A stretch of DNA of 64,000 bases, from positions 33,331-97,330 of the forward strand of contig CAJUSH010000005.1 of NCBI GenBank assembly GCA_910589045.1, written 5' to 3'. Numbering within the stretch: position 1 is the first letter of the stretch; every line of letters begins with the position of its first letter. Under the pieces are notes generated by a model. The model worked only from the letters and a program-made list of their open reading frames with translations, was not told the DNA's origin and made no database searches. Positions 59,660-64,000 of the stretch are shown here, piece by piece. Both the position numbers and the translations under genes were made by a program. This DNA comes from an uncultured Eubacterium sp. (lineage in GTDB: Bacteria > Bacillota_A > Clostridia > Lachnospirales > Lachnospiraceae).

Positions 59660-61899
59660 CAGCGCTTTACTCCCTTTGTATCCCGATTGCAGACGTGCAG
59701 ACGGTTTAATGCCACCTGCCCGTCCTTTCCTCCGTACCGCATTTCATTGTCCCCGGCGCCCAGACAGTAGATCGCAGCCAGCTCGTCTCCCGCGGCCAGA
59801 CGCATACCCCGGACACCGATTGCCGTCTTCTTCTTCTCCGGCACCGTATCGATGGAAATCCGCAGGAACACACTCTTTGCCGACTCCATCACAAGGGTTG
59901 CATCCGGCTCCGCAACACCGATAAAGATCAGCTCGTCCTCCGCAGCCAGCTTCGTCGCCGCGGTTGTGCGCTTTCCGACCTCAAATTCTGCACCGTCCAC
60001 CAGCTTAAGCATAGCCATCTTTGTTCCGAAAATCAATTTTTTATTTAACAAATCACTCATTACCGATAAATAGATGAGCTGCTCTGTGCTGCTGTCGTAG
60101 TTGCTCAGATTATCGACAGGCGTTCCCTTGTCCCGGAACCTGCCGAAGGGAAGATCAAGCACCTTCAGCAAATGCATATTCCCCCGGTTTGTAAACATGC
60201 ATAGCTTATCTGTATTTTTACACATAAATATATAGCGGTTCTCACCGTCCGCAGCTTCCTTATAGCGCTCGTAGGTCGCCACATCCACCGCCTTCGCGTA
60301 GCCGAAGCGGTCCATGAGCACGACCACGTCCATCTCCTCCAGCTTCGGCTCCGCAATGACAGCCTCCGCCACATTGTCGATGGTAGTGCGCCGCTCTCTG
60401 CCGTAGGCCTTTCGGTAGCCCTCCAGCTCCTTGATGATAACCTTTGCCATCACCCCGCGGTTTCCGAGAATCTTTTCGTACTCGGCAATGTTTTTCATCG
60501 TCTGCTCATGCTCCTTAAGAAGCGCCTCTATCTCCAGGCCGATGAGCCTGTAAAGGCGCATCTCCAGAATCGCCGTCGCCTGACGCTCCGTGAAGCGCAG
60601 CAGCTTCGCATCCTTTTCTGATTCCTTATGTTTAAATTTTATTTTCGATGTATCTCCTGAGGTCAGGCATGCCTTCGCGTCCTTCACATTTTTGCTGCCC
60701 CGCAGAATCTCAATGATCAGATCGATCACGTCGCAGGCCTTGATGAGTCCCTCCTGCACCTCCTGCTTTTCCAGCTCCTTCGCAAGCAGCGTTTTATACT
60801 TCCGCGTGGCTAGCTCATACTGAAAATCCACATGGTGGCGGATCATCGGCACCAGCCCCATCGTCTCGGGCTTTCCGTCTGCCACCGCCAGCATGTTCAC
60901 GCCGAAGGTATCCTCGAGCTTTGTCTTTTTATACAGAAGGTTGCACAGATTTTCCACATCCGCGCCCTTTCTCAGCTCGATCACGATGCGGATGCCCTCC
61001 TTGGAGGACTGGTTGGAAATGTCCACGATATCGTTCGTGAGCTTCTTTTCCACCAGACCGTACACATCGTTCAAAAACTTTCCGATGCCCGCTCCGATCA
61101 TCGTGTATGGAATCTCTGTGACAACGATACACTCCTTGCCGCCCTTTAGCTTTTCGGTCTCGACCCTGCCCCGGACCTTGATCTTCCCCACGCCGGTAGA
61201 ATAAATACCCAGCAGCTCGTCCTGGTTTGTGACGATGCCGCCGGTTGGAAAGTCCGGCCCCTTGATGTAGCCCATCATCTGCTCCGTGTTGATATCCGGA
61301 TTTTTCATGTACGCCTTGACACCCTCGATCACCTCGGCAAAATTATGCGGCGGGATAGATGTCGCCATGCCGACCGCAATGCCCTCCGCGCCGTTGATGA
61401 GAATATTCGGCACCTTCACCGGAAGCACCTCCGGCTCCTTCTCCGTCTCGTCAAAATTCGGGACAAAATCCACAACATCCTTGTCCAGATCCGCCAGATA
61501 CGCCTCCTGCGTAATCCTTTGCAGGCGCGCCTCGGTGTAACGCATCGCCGCCGCGCCGTCCCCCTCGATGGAACCGAAATTGCCATGACCGTCTATGAGC
61601 GGCAGACCCTTTTTAAAATCCTGGGACATGACCACCAGGGCGTCATAGATGGAGCTGTCGCCGTGCGGGTGGTATTTACCCATCGTATCGCCCACGATAC
61701 GGGCGCTCTTGCGGTAAGGCCGGTCATAGCGGATGCCCAGCTCATACATATCATAGAGCGTCCTGCGCTGCACCGGCTTTAAACCGTCCCGCACGTCCGG
61801 CAGCGCCCGGGCGATAATGACACTCATGGCGTAATCAATATATGATTTCTGCATGACCTCCGAGTACTCGGTCCGTATCAGTCTTTCCTGTTCATCCAT
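59659..61899 (-). CDS. parC: DNA topoisomerase IV subunit A
   Basis: A 746-residue type IIA topoisomerase A subunit. The start EYSEVMQKSYIDYAMSVIIA, GLKPVQRRTLYDMYELGI and the catalytic-tyrosine segment AAAMRYTEARL (Tyr near 119) are typical. The C-terminal domain has the beta-pinwheel repeats but no GyrA-box (QRRGGKG), and the protein is shorter than GyrA, so topoisomerase IV is preferred over gyrase. It decatenates daughter chromosomes with ParE, whose gene lies 120 bp upstream. Confidence 0.92.
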   Translation of the reverse strand: MDEQERLIRTEYSEVMQKSYIDYAMSVIIARALPDVRDGLKPVQRRTLYDMYELGIRYDRPYRKSARIVGDTMGKYHPHGDSSIYDALVVMSQDFKKGLPLIDGHGNFGSIEGDGAAAMRYTEARLQRITQEAYLADLDKDVVDFVPNFDETEKEPEVLPVKVPNILINGAEGIAVGMATSIPPHNFAEVIEGVKAYMKNPDINTEQMMGYIKGPDFPTGGIVTNQDELLGIYSTGVGKIKVRGRVETEKLKGGKECIVVTEIPYTMIGAGIGKFLNDVYGLVEKKLTNDIVDISNQSSKEGIRIVIELRKGADVENLCNLLYKKTKLEDTFGVNMLAVADGKPETMGLVPMIRHHVDFQYELATRKYKTLLAKELEKQEVQEGLIKACDVIDLIIEILRGSKNVKDAKACLTSGDTSKIKFKHKESEKDAKLLRFTERQATAILEMRLYRLIGLEIEALLKEHEQTMKNIAEYEKILGNRGVMAKVIIKELEGYRKAYGRERRTTIDNVAEAVIAEPKLEEMDVVVLMDRFGYAKAVDVATYERYKEAADGENRYIFMCKNTDKLCMFTNRGNMHLLKVLDLPFGRFRDKGTPVDNLSNYDSSTEQLIYLSVMSDLLNKKLIFGTKMAMLKLVDGAEFEVGKRTTAATKLAAEDELIFIGVAEPDATLVMESAKSVFLRISIDTVPEKKKTAIGVRGMRLAAGDELAAIYCLGAGDNEMRYGGKDGQVALNRLHVCNRDTKGVKR

Positions 61900-62019
61900 T
61901 TATGAAATCTCTCCTAATTCTTCTATTCCGTTATGCCGTTTTCATTGCTGTCTGCTTCGGGACTCTTCCCCGGAAAGCTCCTTCCCGCCGGTTTTTGGTC
62001 AGCTCCTTCCCGGATCCGG

Positions 62020-63939
62020 TTATATATCCAGCTCCGCATCCCGCGCGTGCTCGTAGATAAACGCCTTGCGGGGCGGCACATCCGTCCCCATAAGCATCGC
62101 GGTCACGTCGCCGGCCATACGCCCGTCCTCAATCTCCACCTTTTTTAACAGCCGTGTCTCCGGGTTCAGGGTCGTCTCCCAGAGCTGGTCCGCATCCATC
62201 TCGCCAAGTCCCTTGTAGCGCTGCAGCGTAAAGCTTCCGGTGTGCTTTTTCCGGTATTTTTCCAGCGCGGCATCGTCGTAAAGATATTCCTCCGGGCCTT
62301 TTTTCGGCATCGCCTTATACAGCGGAGGCATCGCAATGTAGACGTGCCCCTCAAAAATCAGCTCCGGCATAAACCGGTAAAAGAGCGTGAGCAGAAGCGT
62401 TGAGATGTGTGCGCCGTCCACGTCGGCATCCGCCATAATAATAATCTTGTCGTAGCGCAGCTTTGAAATATCAAAGTCGTTGCCGTACCCCTCGGAAAAG
62501 CCGCAGCCAAAGGCGTTGATCATCGTCTTGATCTCCGCGTTCGCCAGCACCTTGTCAATCGACGCCTTCTCAACGTTCAAAATCTTGCCCCGAATCGGCA
62601 TGATCGCCTGGTACATCCGGTTTCTGGCCATTTTTGCGGAGCCTCCCGCAGAATCTCCCTCCACGATAAAAATCTCACATTTGGAGGCATCCCGGGACTC
62701 GCAGTTCGCCAGCTTTCCGTTGGAATCAAAGGAAAACTTCTGCTTTGTGAGCAGGTTTGTCTTTGCCCGCTCCTCGGTCTTTCGAATTTTCGCCGCCTTT
62801 AAGGCGCACTCAATCACCGCCTTCAACGTCTCTATATGCTTGTCAAAAAAGAGCTGTATCTCGTCTCCCGTGACCTTTGCCGTCACCTTCGCCGCATCCT
62901 GGTTGTCCAGCTTCGTCTTTGTCTGCCCCTCAAAGCGGGGGTCCGGATGCTTGATGGAAATCACTGCCGTCATGCCGTTGCGCACGTCGGTTCCGGTAAA
63001 GTTTGCATCCTTCTCCTTCAAAATGCCAAGCTCCCTCGCGTACTGGTTGATCACCGTCGTAAACACGGTCTTAAAGCCTGTGATATGCGCGCCGCCCTCC
63101 GCATTGTAGATATTGTTGCAGAAGCCTAAAATATTTTCATGAAACTCATTTGTATACTGAAATGCCGCCTCCACGCCGATACCGTCGCTCTCGCCCTTAA
63201 AATAGACCACATCGTGGATCGTCTCGATGCTTTTGTTGATGTCACGGACAAAGCCCCGGATGCCATCCGGCTCGTGAAACACGATCTGCTCGTCCTTCCC
63301 GTCCCGCTTATCCGCATAAATGATCGTCAGCTCCGGATTCAGGTACGCCGTCTCATGCATCCGGCTTTTCACATCGTCGCTCTTAAAGCGGGTTTTTTCG
63401 AAAATCTCCGGGTCAGGCAGAAAGTTTATCTTCGTTCCGGTTTTCCTGCTCTTGCCAATGACCGGAAGCAGCCCGTCCTCCAAAGCAATCACCGGGTTGC
63501 CCCGCTCGTAGCGGTCGTGGTGAATACGCCCCTCCCGGCTGATCTGCACGTCCATACAGGTAGAGAGCGCATTTACCACCGAGGAGCCGACGCCGTGCAG
63601 GCCGCCGCTGGTCTTGTATGCACTGCTGTCAAATTTTCCGCCCGCGTGGAGCGTCGTAAAGACAAGTCGGGCCGCAGACACGCCCTTCTCATGCATCCCC
63701 ACCGGAATCCCCCGTCCGTTGTCCTCCACCGTGCAGGAGCCGTCCGCCTCCAGCGTTACATGAATCGTATCGCAAAACCCTGCCAGATGCTCGTCCACGG
63801 AATTATCCACAATCTCGTAAATTAAATGGTTCAGACCCTTTCTCGATACGCTGCCGATGTACATGCCCGGCCGCTTTCGGACCGCTTCAAGTCCTTCTAA
63901 GACCGATATACTCCCGGCGTCATAGCTGTCCTTTGCCAT
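62020..63939 (-). CDS. parE: DNA topoisomerase IV subunit B
   Basis: A 639-residue GHKL-ATPase and Toprim subunit. ATP site: EIVDNSVDEHLAG, DNGRGIPVG, GGLHGVGSSVVNAL; Toprim: IVEGDSAGGSAKMARNR and MADADVDGAHI; then the C-terminal MPPLYK region. Partner of ParC encoded downstream. The short linker and pairing with a ParC-type subunit support ParE, although gyrB-like proteins look similar in this region. Confidence 0.93.
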   Translation of the reverse strand: MAKDSYDAGSISVLEGLEAVRKRPGMYIGSVSRKGLNHLIYEIVDNSVDEHLAGFCDTIHVTLEADGSCTVEDNGRGIPVGMHEKGVSAARLVFTTLHAGGKFDSSAYKTSGGLHGVGSSVVNALSTCMDVQISREGRIHHDRYERGNPVIALEDGLLPVIGKSRKTGTKINFLPDPEIFEKTRFKSDDVKSRMHETAYLNPELTIIYADKRDGKDEQIVFHEPDGIRGFVRDINKSIETIHDVVYFKGESDGIGVEAAFQYTNEFHENILGFCNNIYNAEGGAHITGFKTVFTTVINQYARELGILKEKDANFTGTDVRNGMTAVISIKHPDPRFEGQTKTKLDNQDAAKVTAKVTGDEIQLFFDKHIETLKAVIECALKAAKIRKTEERAKTNLLTKQKFSFDSNGKLANCESRDASKCEIFIVEGDSAGGSAKMARNRMYQAIMPIRGKILNVEKASIDKVLANAEIKTMINAFGCGFSEGYGNDFDISKLRYDKIIIMADADVDGAHISTLLLTLFYRFMPELIFEGHVYIAMPPLYKAMPKKGPEEYLYDDAALEKYRKKHTGSFTLQRYKGLGEMDADQLWETTLNPETRLLKKVEIEDGRMAGDVTAMLMGTDVPPRKAFIYEHARDAELDI

Positions 63940-64000
63940 TGTGATGTCCCTCTTTCTACATATTTTCAGCGCAGCTTCCCATTTCCCGGCCCGCGCCGCA

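Overview
The window reads as chromosome of a low-GC-lineage (Firmicutes) but fairly GC-rich, spore-former-type anaerobe, most likely a Lachnospiraceae-like Clostridium. This rests on a T-box leader on pheST, a TPP riboswitch on a thiS-first thiamine operon, a CIRCE-controlled groESL, a SpoIID/LytB protein, ThiH-type (anaerobic) thiazole synthesis, ATP-type PEP carboxykinase and indolepyruvate:ferredoxin oxidoreductase. Most of it is housekeeping metabolism. No rRNA, tRNA, CRISPR array, prophage or transposase gene was recognised.

Layout. 1-5940: queA (cut by the window edge), pheT and pheS behind a T-box leader, then a YihY/BrkB membrane protein. 6012-12155: SpoIID/LytB protein, pckA, divergent citrate synthase, a small membrane protein. 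12398-13690: an orphan CheY-like receiver followed by a protein with four MshEN-like repeats and a CheX-like end. 13826-16587: threonine synthase and a degenerate HNH/AP2 protein. 16653-22117: thiSFGH-tenI-thiE-thiD with promoter, TPP riboswitch and terminator. 22320-25880: SF0329-like protein, leuD, leuC and a divergent LysR regulator with two palindromic operator candidates. 26034-34795: leuS, ilvC, ilvN, then an aryl-acid module (ACT protein, phenylacetate-CoA ligase, iorB, iorA). 35037-38613: small conserved protein, groEL, groES, TetR regulator with a structured leader. 38641-41918: a three-gene stand-alone ligase / carrier protein / condensation-domain set. 42171-46561: alpha/beta hydrolase, Cof-type HAD, TelA and XpaC-like proteins as one operon. 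46865-53006: gltD and gltB. 53529-56745: an AT-rich ABC cassette whose permease is frameshifted. 56742-63939: GH18 protein, CPBP protease, HAD phosphatase, parC, parE.

The most striking non-genic signal is a 146-bp, highly structured, MITE-like element present in three complete copies (4818-4963, 10056-10201, 15565-15710). Each has 14-bp imperfect terminal inverted repeats and a different perfect 8-bp target duplication. Two decayed relatives lie at 15371-15478 and 22157-22210. The copies sit in promoter or leader-rich intergenic DNA: next to the pheST promoter, between pckA and citrate synthase, and 49 bp before the HNH/AP2 gene.

The best candidates for undescribed biology are the condensation / carrier / ligase trio, the CheY plus MshEN-CheX pair, the degenerate HNH/AP2 protein and the 146-bp element family. 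Coordinates are from reading the sequence directly; functions rest on recognised motifs and not on database searches.
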